Shown here: piece by piece, positions 30,378 to 36,862 of the stretch
How the letters are laid out: each line of letters starts with the position of its first letter
Numbering within the stretch: the stretch's first letter is position 1
NCBI GenBank assembly: GCA_016208615.1
Contig: JACQXS010000004.1
Coordinates: 1 to 36,862, forward strand
Direction: 5' to 3'
Source of the DNA: Candidatus Stahliibacteriota bacterium
Lineage (GTDB): Bacteria > Hydrothermota > UBA3073 > JACQXS01
DNA: 36,862 nt
Program-made: the position numbers and the translations under genes
Notes under the pieces: generated by a model
Seen by the model: the letters and a program-made list of their open reading frames with translations, nothing else
The model's database searches: none
Told to the model about the DNA's origin: nothing

Positions 30378-31679
30378 ATGATAGAAAGATTATTTAAATT
30401 AAAAGAGCATAAAACCAACATCCGCACTGAAGTCATAGCCGGACTTACCACTTTTATGACTATGGCTTACATAGTGGCGGTCAACCCAGCTATACTTGAA
30501 GCCGCCGGCATTCCAAGAGGTCCATCTATGGTAGCTACTATTATAGTTGCATTCTTTGCCACTTTCGCTGTCGGGATTTATGCTAATAGACCTTTTGCTA
30601 TGGCTACTTATATGGGCGAGAATGCCTTCGTTGCCTACACAGTCGTCAAAGTACTCGGTTATTCCTGGCAAACAGCTCTCGGTGCTATATTTATAGGCGG
30701 AATTATTTTCACTATTATTACTATTCTTAAATTAAGGTCCTGGTTCGCTAATGCAATTCCGGTTGGACTTAGTTACTCTTTTGCCGTGGGCATTGGGTTA
30801 TTCCTTACTTTCATTGGCTTAAATGATACGGGAATTGTAACCATAGGAGTACCGGGCACACCCGTCCATATAGGCAATGTCAGAAGCCCAGAAGTGCTTA
30901 TGGCAGTATTTGGAATCTTGTTGATAGCCATTCTTATGGTCAAAAAAGTAAGAGGTGCTATTTTAATAGGGATGCTCGGGACTACATTTCTAACTTTCAT
31001 CTTCGGAATTGCAAAACCGCCTACTCAATGGGTTAGTCTTCCACCGTCTATTGCACCTATTTTTATGAAATTAGATATTGTAGGGGCTTTATCTTGGGGA
31101 TTCTTTGCGGTTATTCTTTCTATGTTTGTGCTGGATTTCGTGGATACAATTGGCACAATGATTGGAGTATCGGCAAGAGCGGGATTCTTGAACGAAAAGG
31201 GCGAGCTACCCAATATAGAAAAACCACTACTTGTTGATGCTCTTTCTACGGTACTCGCTCCTTTAGTTGGCACCACTACATCAGGCACTTTTATTGAATC
31301 AGCCGCAGGTATTGAAGAAGGCGGCAGAACTGGCTTGACCGCTGTTGTATGTGCAACCCTATTTTTAGGTTGCTTATTCTTTGCTCCTATATTTACAGCC
31401 ATACCGCCACAAGCATATGGACCAGCACTTATTATCGTCGGAATGATAATGATTTCAGTCGTCGCTAAAATTAACTTCCAAGACTATACAGAACTAATAC
31501 CCGCTTTCTTTGTCATCATACTTATGAGTTTTACTTACAACATTGGCATAGGAATAACAGCCGGCTTCGTCTTATACCCTATATTTAAACTCATATCCGG
31601 AAGGAAAAAAGAAATCCACCCAGGACTATGGGTACTCTTTGTATTATCGCTCATCTTCTATATCTTCTACCCCTACTAA
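30378..31679 (+). CDS. NCS2 purine permease (AzgA/PbuG type)
   Basis: This 433-residue inner-membrane transporter has about 12-14 hydrophobic segments. The opening MIERLFKLKEHKTNIRTEVIAGLTTFMTMAYIVAVNPAIL is the hallmark of AzgA-type guanine/hypoxanthine permeases. ATYMGENAFVAYTVV, VLDFVDTIGTMIGVSARAGFL and the LVGTTTSGTFIESAAGIEEGGRTGLTAVV signature follow. It probably imports guanine, hypoxanthine or adenine by proton symport. A TTGACA at 30338-30343 and weak -10-like sequences (TAAGCT or TATTTA) upstream may provide its own promoter, but none is convincing. Context with dgt suggests purine salvage. The region beyond its stop has a base composition shift into the restriction-modification genes. 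Confidence 0.93.
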   Translation: MIERLFKLKEHKTNIRTEVIAGLTTFMTMAYIVAVNPAILEAAGIPRGPSMVATIIVAFFATFAVGIYANRPFAMATYMGENAFVAYTVVKVLGYSWQTALGAIFIGGIIFTIITILKLRSWFANAIPVGLSYSFAVGIGLFLTFIGLNDTGIVTIGVPGTPVHIGNVRSPEVLMAVFGILLIAILMVKKVRGAILIGMLGTTFLTFIFGIAKPPTQWVSLPPSIAPIFMKLDIVGALSWGFFAVILSMFVLDFVDTIGTMIGVSARAGFLNEKGELPNIEKPLLVDALSTVLAPLVGTTTSGTFIESAAGIEEGGRTGLTAVVCATLFLGCLFFAPIFTAIPPQAYGPALIIVGMIMISVVAKINFQDYTELIPAFFVIILMSFTYNIGIGITAGFVLYPIFKLISGRKKEIHPGLWVLFVLSLIFYIFYPY

Positions 31680-31766
31680 CCCAACCCCTCATACCTTTGA
31701 ACTTTTATACTTGACTTTTCCCATCCCCACTTTAATAGTATAACATATCGTTAGCTAATAATTATT

Positions 31767-32978
31767 ATGGTTGAAAAAATACCTATTTCATTCAGAAAAG
31801 AAGTTTCTGAGATTCCCTCTACCACCTACGGTACATTTGCCATTTACAAGTATCCTGCTAAATTTATACCTCAAGTAATTGCATTTGTTATCAAGAAATA
31901 CGCAAAACCAGGCATGAAAATATTTGACCCTTTTGCTGGATATGGAACAGTGGGAGTAGTTTCAAAAGCTTATGGGTACAATTATATAATGTGGGATTTG
32001 AATCCCATTATAAATTTAATTCATGATGTTGCTACAATAGATGAAATAAAATTAAATGTTTCGGTTCTGCTTAAAGATATCAGAGATTCGCAAAAGAAAT
32101 TTATTCCAGAATGGTCTAATTTGGATTATTGGTTTCCAAAAGAGTTTTTACCAATGCTTTCCAAAGCATGGGGATATGTCTATTCGCTTCCCAAAAAACA
32201 ACATCAAGTGTTGTTAATTCCATTACTTAAGGTTACCAGGTACTTTTCATATAGTGATGAGAAGGTTCACAAATTATATAAATCTAAACATTCAAAAGAA
32301 AAGGTTAACAATCTTTTAAAAAATGATTGGAGAGAAGAGTTTTATCGTAGATTGGGAAAAGAAATAAACCTACTTGTAAAACGGGTTGAAGAATATAGTC
32401 ATCTTAATCATAAGCAAGTAGAATCTACCATAGAATCTGGGAAGGATATATTCGACTTAAAATTAAACCAGAAAGTTGATATTCTGGTTACTTCTCCACC
32501 TTATCTACAGGCACAGGAATATATCAGATCCACTAAACTTGAACTATTCTGGCTTGGATACAAAGAAAATCAAATAAAGGGATTAAGTAAGAAGGAAATC
32601 CCATACAGACAAGTTGAAAGAATAAAAATATATTCACCTACTTACCATATATACAGGGACAAAATAAAAGAACCCCATTTGATAGAACTATATGAGAGAT
32701 ATTTTCATTCTATATTAAAAATATTTACTGACCTGGGGGAAAATGTAAAGAGATATATGTGTATCTTTGTAGGACCAGCGAAGATAAGAAATTTTTCTAT
32801 ACCTATTGATGATATTGTCATAGAACATTTACAAAAATTTGGATGGAACCATAGAGTCACATATATTGACACAATAGTATCAAGAAATATGTTCCAGTCA
32901 AAAATAAACCCAGCTTCTGGATTAGAAGATGAAAGAATAAAAACAGAGAATCTGGTTGTCCTGGAAAGGATAAATTGA
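31767..32978 (+). CDS. N4/N6-type DNA methyltransferase
   Basis: The 403-residue protein has an N-terminal motif X-like YPAKFIPQVI (29-38), SAM-binding motif I FDPFAGYGTVG (53-63) followed by WDLNP (76-80), and catalytic motif IV TSPPY (242-246) within TSPPYLQAQEYIRSTKLEL. The SPPY form favours amino methylation of cytosine (N4), though adenine N6 is possible. Some 180 residues between motif I and IV are more than in a compact amino-methyltransferase and may hold an inserted, possibly target-recognition, domain. It overlaps the next gene by one base (TGATG), so the two are co-translated and form a restriction-modification pair. A TTGACT at 31711 is a possible -35. No ribosome site precedes the ATG. 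Confidence 0.85.
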   Translation: MVEKIPISFRKEVSEIPSTTYGTFAIYKYPAKFIPQVIAFVIKKYAKPGMKIFDPFAGYGTVGVVSKAYGYNYIMWDLNPIINLIHDVATIDEIKLNVSVLLKDIRDSQKKFIPEWSNLDYWFPKEFLPMLSKAWGYVYSLPKKQHQVLLIPLLKVTRYFSYSDEKVHKLYKSKHSKEKVNNLLKNDWREEFYRRLGKEINLLVKRVEEYSHLNHKQVESTIESGKDIFDLKLNQKVDILVTSPPYLQAQEYIRSTKLELFWLGYKENQIKGLSKKEIPYRQVERIKIYSPTYHIYRDKIKEPHLIELYERYFHSILKIFTDLGENVKRYMCIFVGPAKIRNFSIPIDDIVIEHLQKFGWNHRVTYIDTIVSRNMFQSKINPASGLEDERIKTENLVVLERIN

Positions 32979-34129
32979 TGAAATTCAAATTATTTTATCC
33001 AACACAAGAAGAAAAAAGCAAACAGAAATATAAAAAGCTTCTATATGGAGTATCACAAGCCAGTAAGCTTTTTAGCGAGAGCAAAAAACCCTATATTCAT
33101 TACAGAACAGCTGAAAACATATTCTGTAAAAGCTTTATAGCAAAAAATGTCGGCAGAAAGGACTGCTCTGTAGATGCTATCAAAATTGACTATGGAATAG
33201 GAATAAAAACATTTGTCAGTAATGGAAAATTACGATTCGAAAAAATAGCGGAGTTTGATGATAGAAAAAAATATCCATTAGATTATAAGGATGGCTCCAA
33301 GTTGATTAAACAAATTGCCTCTTACAGAAATAAACGACTCGAAACTACAGTAAAAGATTTCGGTCTTGATAATGTAGTATATCACTATATCATCCGGGAC
33401 ATTGGTAAAATTTTTATATACGAATGTCCTATGATACCAATCAATGAAAAATTAATCAGTATAAGAAAAACCAGAAGAGCTTCAGAGCATATATTGAATT
33501 TCAACGATAAGTGTTATGATTACCTTTTCAATTTAAGTAAGCATACTTTATATCAGGGATTTTTAACTATTAATCCTTTAGATATAATAGAGTTACCAAC
33601 TAAAATTGACAATAAATCTTTGACTGATGCATTAGAAGAATTAATTGGAGAAGAAAAAAGTGCGGAATCTTCTCTTCTCGAAACCAAAGAATATGTGATT
33701 CTCCCTTTATATAGCATTCGGATGGGTGAAGTGCCAGAGAGAAGCGGTCTTAATCAATGGCATGCACGTGGAAGACCGCGAGATTATGACGAAGTATACA
33801 TTCCAATTCCTATAATAGTTCATAAACAGAAACCAGGATTCTTTCCCGGGCGAGACCATAAATTTAGACTCAAGACAGAAGATGGTAGGGAATTTTTGGC
33901 AAAAATATGTCAAGAAAATAATAAAGCTCTTATGACAGATCCTAACAAAGATTTAGGCGAATGGCTCTTAAGAGATACTCTTGGCTTAAAGAAAGGAGAA
34001 ATAGCTACTATTGAGTTCTTGCGGGGAAAAAACGCTGATACGGTGATTATCTATAAGCTTTCAGAAAATGTCTACCAAATTGCCCTTCATTCATTCGGTA
34101 GATTTGAAGAAGAGTACAAGAGTATTTAG
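32978..34129 (+). CDS. Type II restriction endonuclease, B3-like C-terminus
   Basis: The 383-residue protein starts at the ATG overlapping the methylase stop; GGAAAGGA lies upstream. Its C-terminal part (about 256-375: RSGLNQWHARGRPRDYDEVYIPIP, LAKICQENNKALMTDPNKDLGEWLLRDTL) matches my recollection of the NgoFVII/BfiI-type B3-like DNA-recognition domain. The N-terminal half lacks the HxK motifs of the PLD nucleases that normally carry this domain. Instead it has D66...GIGIKTF (K77) and KIAEFD (E92), compatible with a PD-(D/E)XK-like nuclease. It would cut sites left unmodified by the partner methylase. Target and cut position cannot be read from sequence. The domain assignment is by motif memory and needs a profile search. 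Confidence 0.75.
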   Translation: MKFKLFYPTQEEKSKQKYKKLLYGVSQASKLFSESKKPYIHYRTAENIFCKSFIAKNVGRKDCSVDAIKIDYGIGIKTFVSNGKLRFEKIAEFDDRKKYPLDYKDGSKLIKQIASYRNKRLETTVKDFGLDNVVYHYIIRDIGKIFIYECPMIPINEKLISIRKTRRASEHILNFNDKCYDYLFNLSKHTLYQGFLTINPLDIIELPTKIDNKSLTDALEELIGEEKSAESSLLETKEYVILPLYSIRMGEVPERSGLNQWHARGRPRDYDEVYIPIPIIVHKQKPGFFPGRDHKFRLKTEDGREFLAKICQENNKALMTDPNKDLGEWLLRDTLGLKKGEIATIEFLRGKNADTVIIYKLSENVYQIALHSFGRFEEEYKSI

Positions 34130-34151
34130 CAAGTAAAGACCTATTAATCCT

Positions 34152-34238
34152 TTGAATGTATTGGAATACATTGCAGAGCGAATAGGACAAGATAGTTGGA
34201 GATTGAAAAAACAAGGACAAAAAATACTATTTGAATAA
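34152..34238 (+). pseudogene. Short relic ORF after the R-M genes
   Basis: A frame open from 34137 (first start-like codon TTG at 34152) encodes LNVLEYIAERIGQDSWRLKK and eight more residues, ending at a TAA at 34236-34238. It has protein-like composition (amphipathic helix, Trp, charged residues) but no ribosome site and is too short for a domain. It looks like the surviving C-terminus of a gene decayed at the edge of the restriction-modification island. It could also be noise. Confidence 0.35.
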
Positions 34239-34278
34239 AATTCTTAAAACTGCAACCCTTTGAACTTTTAAACTCTTT

Positions 34279-36000
34279 TTACCGTATTCTTATTGCTTTT
34301 TGTACTTTTGTACCACTGGCTGTGCAAATCTTGTAAAAATAGATTCCTGGGGATACTTTTTTACCCGCCGTATCTTTGCCATCCCAACTAATACTGTGTT
34401 TGCCTGCATTCATAGATTTATCGACAAGAGTACAAACTGCTCGTCCCGCTAAGTCGTAGATAGCAATGCTAACCTTACTATTAGTTGCCAAAGTATAATG
34501 GATAACGGTCTTGGAAAGACTGGGATTAGGCATACTATACACACCAGAAAGCAATCCAATTTGCTCTTCTTCAACGCCTACTGAAAGTCCACATATCAAT
34601 GTATCACGGACATAGACATCAGCAGAGACGATGGGTAATGTATCCATTCTAATTGCCTGCTCAATTCCTGAAGTATCAATAAAGACTTCGGGTGAATCAA
34701 CGATTGTTTCAACATCCCCAAGACAAGTATCCGAAGATAGAGGGCAAGAAATATAGCCATTGGCATCTACTTTAGCCACAAGTAGATTAGTAGGGAACCA
34801 CGCTTGTGCTGGCCACTGTGTATAGCCGACAGAGGCATAAAAACTATTAGGATATTCTATAATATACTGACCATAGTCATCAAAATTCATCCAAGTTGCT
34901 GGGCACCCCGTCAATACTCTTGACCAGATTAAAGCTCCTGTGGGGTCTATTTTAGTCATCAGAAGGTCAAAAGGACCGGGAATACCGGGATTAGCGCTGC
35001 CTGTAAAAACATAATTACTATCCGAAGTCGGCTGAATACAACGCGAATTCGCCATCATTGGAATAGTATAAGTTCTGCACTTCCCGCCCCAGCCAACCGT
35101 TAAGTTAGGGTTCAATTTCATAACAAGGATGGTCGTATCTATATCACCAGTTAATATGTAGCCGGGTTGGTGGTCGTTTTTGATGTTATAGGCACATTTA
35201 TTTTGTCCTGCAAGAATAGGATAATTACATAATCCTTGTAGATTATTACCATTTAAGTTGATACCCTTAAAAACTAAAGGACTAAACGGTATCTGTGGAT
35301 TACCCGTCTTGCCTGCAACAACAAAAGATTGGCATGGGATCATAGTAGAATCTTCTATAATAGAATATAGATAGTCATCCGTATGCGCATACCCATACAT
35401 CATTGCCCCATATACCCATACCCAGTTCACCGCCCCATTCAAACTATTTACGCTCATAACTAAAGCATCTGACTGGCCCCCACAAGGGGCAGGCTCTACA
35501 TTCCCGGCAACTAAATAACTACCCCCAGTATTAGTAATAGAATATGCATAATCGTTAAGTAGCATCTGCTCAAACATCCCGCTATACAGAAAGCCCCAGA
35601 CTAACATACCGTCTTTGGCAATTTTGAATACTATAATATCAGCAGTATCAACAGGGGAGCCGGAAAATCCAGGTGTAGCATAGCCAGTTACCACATAATA
35701 AGTAGTCTCCTTATCCACATAATCAACTATAACGGAACGACCATGCTCATTACTCATAGGACAAGGAAAGGCGTATGCTTTTGACCAAAGTACACTACCG
35801 TCTGAAACTTTTATCTTAGTAACAAGAATATCATTATTATTCCCTATAGGACCTGGCGTTGTATGTCCAACAACTATATATGCATCGTCAATAGCGTCGT
35901 AGGCAATACAATAAGCAGTATCATTATGAGATTTCTCCTGCGTGAAATTATCATAAGCCTTTGACCACACCTGACTTATCAAGAAAATTATTCCTATCAT
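34279..36000 (-). CDS. Secreted repeat protein with T9SS-type sorting domain
   Basis: The 573-residue protein has a short signal peptide (MIGIIFLISQVWS). Several repeats of roughly 50-60 residues built on the pattern GDG-LVTKI...G-VLWSKAY follow, consistent with a beta-propeller or delta-60-like solenoid (LVTKIKVSDGSVLWSKAY, VFKIAKDGMLVWGFLYSG, VMSVNSLNGAVNWVWVYG, LMTKIDPTGALIWSRVLTG). The C-terminal 85 residues are a FlgD-Ig/T9SS type A module: YSMPNPSLSKTVIHY, VSIAIYDLAGRAV, GKHSISWDGKDTAGK, VSPGIYFYKI. In T9SS organisms this directs outer-membrane export, but related modules occur in lineages without proven T9SS. A GGGGGT ribosome site and a TTGACA element lie upstream. Ligand and role are unknown. 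Confidence 0.85.
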   Translation of the reverse strand: MIGIIFLISQVWSKAYDNFTQEKSHNDTAYCIAYDAIDDAYIVVGHTTPGPIGNNNDILVTKIKVSDGSVLWSKAYAFPCPMSNEHGRSVIVDYVDKETTYYVVTGYATPGFSGSPVDTADIIVFKIAKDGMLVWGFLYSGMFEQMLLNDYAYSITNTGGSYLVAGNVEPAPCGGQSDALVMSVNSLNGAVNWVWVYGAMMYGYAHTDDYLYSIIEDSTMIPCQSFVVAGKTGNPQIPFSPLVFKGINLNGNNLQGLCNYPILAGQNKCAYNIKNDHQPGYILTGDIDTTILVMKLNPNLTVGWGGKCRTYTIPMMANSRCIQPTSDSNYVFTGSANPGIPGPFDLLMTKIDPTGALIWSRVLTGCPATWMNFDDYGQYIIEYPNSFYASVGYTQWPAQAWFPTNLLVAKVDANGYISCPLSSDTCLGDVETIVDSPEVFIDTSGIEQAIRMDTLPIVSADVYVRDTLICGLSVGVEEEQIGLLSGVYSMPNPSLSKTVIHYTLATNSKVSIAIYDLAGRAVCTLVDKSMNAGKHSISWDGKDTAGKKVSPGIYFYKICTASGTKVQKAIRIR

Positions 36001-36016
36001 TTTACCCCCTTTTTAG

Positions 36017-36045
36017 GATAATGGTTTAACTATTCAATTTGTCAA
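36017..36045 (-). promoter_or_regulatory. Promoter of the sorting-domain gene
   Basis: On the minus strand, TTGACA (36045-36040) with a weak -10 (ATTATC at 36022-36017 or CATTAT at 36023-36018) drives the 36000 gene. It is back-to-back with the promoter at 36058. Confidence 0.4.
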
Positions 36046-36057
36046 GTAAATTTTTTA

Positions 36058-36085
36058 TTGACAGCCGGTATTATTGGGATATTAT
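36058..36085 (+). promoter_or_regulatory. Promoter of the metallo-hydrolase gene
   Basis: TTGACA (36058-36063), 16 bases and TATTAT (36080-36085) give a predicted start near 36092 and a leader of about 33 bases that contains AGGAGG at 36115-36120. It illustrates the leadered promoter class. Confidence 0.65.
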
Positions 36086-36124
36086 TTAACTAATCTATGA
36101 AAATTAAATACCAGAGGAGGCGAA

Positions 36125-36769
36125 GTGAAAGTTACTTATTTAGCCCATTCAAGCTTTTTATTAGAAACAAGCGGAGGAGCGAGAATAATCACCGACCCAT
36201 ATGAAGCAGGAGGATTTGGCGGTGAAATAGGATACAAGCCCATAACTGAAAAGTGCGATGCTATCAGTATTTCACACGAACACGCAGACCATAATTGGAC
36301 AAAAGATATACCGGGGAAGCCGACCATAATTAAAAGAAATAACTCGGTATGGGGGATAACATTTAAGAGTATTTCTTCTTTTCATGACCCAATAAAAGGA
36401 AAGCAAAGGGGCAAGAATACTATTTTCGTCTTCAATGCTGATGGGATTAATTTTTGTCATCTGGGAGATTTAGGGCATACGCTAAATGAGGAATACAAAA
36501 AGAAAATAGGTTTGCTTGATGTCCTGTTTCTGCCAGTGGGTGGACTATTTACTATTGGACCGGAAGAGGCAACACAAGTGATGAATCTGTTATCGCCCAA
36601 ACTCGTTATCCCTATGCACTATAAGACAAAGAGCATCGGTTTCCATCTTGCTTCGGTTACACAATTCACAAAAGATAAAAAGAGAGTAAAAGAAACAGGT
36701 GGGCAGGGAAGTGAAATTACGCTACCCGCAGAACAAGAGATTTGGGTATTCACACCCACACTTTTATAA
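36125..36769 (+). CDS. UlaG-like MBL-fold metallo-hydrolase
   Basis: The 214-residue cytoplasmic protein has the MBL motif order of the UlaG/YtkL-like branch. It starts MKVTYLAHSSFLLE, then D24 in IITDPYEAGG, the metal motif HEHADH (H51, H53, D55, H56), HLGDLGH with the bridging Asp, and PMHYKT near the end. Such enzymes are often annotated UPF0173 metal-dependent hydrolases or L-ascorbate-6-phosphate lactonase-like, but their true substrates are mostly unknown. The start is GTG at 36125, four bases after AGGAGG. A probable yajC gene follows after 13 bases with its own AAGGAGGAG site, so the two are co-transcribed. Confidence 0.9.
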   Translation: MKVTYLAHSSFLLETSGGARIITDPYEAGGFGGEIGYKPITEKCDAISISHEHADHNWTKDIPGKPTIIKRNNSVWGITFKSISSFHDPIKGKQRGKNTIFVFNADGINFCHLGDLGHTLNEEYKKKIGLLDVLFLPVGGLFTIGPEEATQVMNLLSPKLVIPMHYKTKSIGFHLASVTQFTKDKKRVKETGGQGSEITLPAEQEIWVFTPTLL

Positions 36770-36782
36770 GGAGGAGAAAATT

Positions 36783-36862
36783 ATGAATTCACTTTATGCG
36801 ATGATGCCTCCATCAACGGGGGGAACACAAACCGGAGGGGGATGGATGACTATACTACCTTT
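36783..36862 (+). CDS. yajC: Probable YajC translocase subunit, 5' end only
   Basis: The window ends after 26 codons. The ATG at 36783 follows AAGGAGGAG at good distance. The start MNSLYAMMPP, a glycine-rich spacer (GGTQTGGGWM) and TILP just before the cut resemble the N-terminus of YajC, whose single membrane helix follows a short Gly-rich lead. YajC accompanies SecDF at the Sec channel. The call depends on the missing helix. Confidence 0.55.
   Translation, partial: MNSLYAMMPPSTGGTQTGGGWMTILP

Noticed and set aside
31025-31402. Minus-strand frame of 125 codons within the purine permease
   Set aside because: It is a shadow of the hydrophobic plus-strand gene with no motif of its own.

Overview
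The window reads as chromosome from an uncultured, AT-rich, diderm bacterium of the FCB/WOR-3 (Stahlbacteria)-like kind. The evidence is a secreted protein with a C-terminal T9SS/FlgD-type sorting-like domain (34279-36000), a LolA-like lipoprotein carrier, Lgt, outer-membrane-barrel-like proteins, a type IV pilin, and dense short intergenic repeats. The phylum assignment rests on protein style from memory, not on a marker-gene tree.

Layout. 135-3432 (+): a helix-hairpin-helix/beta-barrel-like protein and RNA ligase RtcB. 3466-13297 (all -): pth, yidD, a small duplicated secreted protein, lolA, topA, comF, a barrel/LysM envelope protein, lgt, rodA and a LexA-like repressor with two HTH domains. 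13475-14651 (+): a small basic ORF and lipA. 14540-18388 (-): a truncated ECF sigma factor, a GT39-like glycosyltransferase, an aminotransferase and a type IV prepilin. 18653-19807 (+): a GT4 glycosyltransferase. 19951-21754 (-): purC and an unrecognised protein. 21995-31679 (+): tilS, ftsH, cdaA (c-di-AMP synthase), a DUF2723/TPR membrane protein, a dGTPase-like HD enzyme and an NCS2 purine permease. 31767-34238 (+): a compact restriction-modification pair plus a short relic ORF. 34279-36000 (-): the sorting-domain protein. 36125-end (+): an UlaG-like metallo-hydrolase and the start of a likely yajC. No tRNA, rRNA, CRISPR array or transposase was seen, and no gene-free stretch exceeds 300 bases.

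Four themes stand out. (1) Several genes have a TTGACN-N16-TANNNT promoter whose -10 box ends only 6-7 bases before the start codon, with no Shine-Dalgarno site. This predicts leaderless mRNAs alongside ordinary leadered genes carrying strong AGGAGG sites. (2) Families of short dispersed repeats fill the spacers and have entered reading frames in frame, most dramatically in tilS, where one copy is bracketed by a 16-bp direct repeat. They also occur in lipA, the GT4 gene and the GT39 3' end. (3) The pilin gene carries a near-consensus sigma-54 (-24/-12) promoter. (4) The restriction enzyme appears to join a PD-(D/E)XK-like N-terminus to an NgoFVII/BfiI-type B3-like C-terminus.

Functionally, much of the window is housekeeping: translation quality (pth, tilS, rtcB), envelope building (lolA, lgt, rodA, yidD, yajC, GTs), purine and nucleotide metabolism (purC, dGTPase, NCS2), lipoate and c-di-AMP. 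ComF, the type IV pilin and the HhH-barrel protein could together point to natural DNA uptake, but that link is inference.
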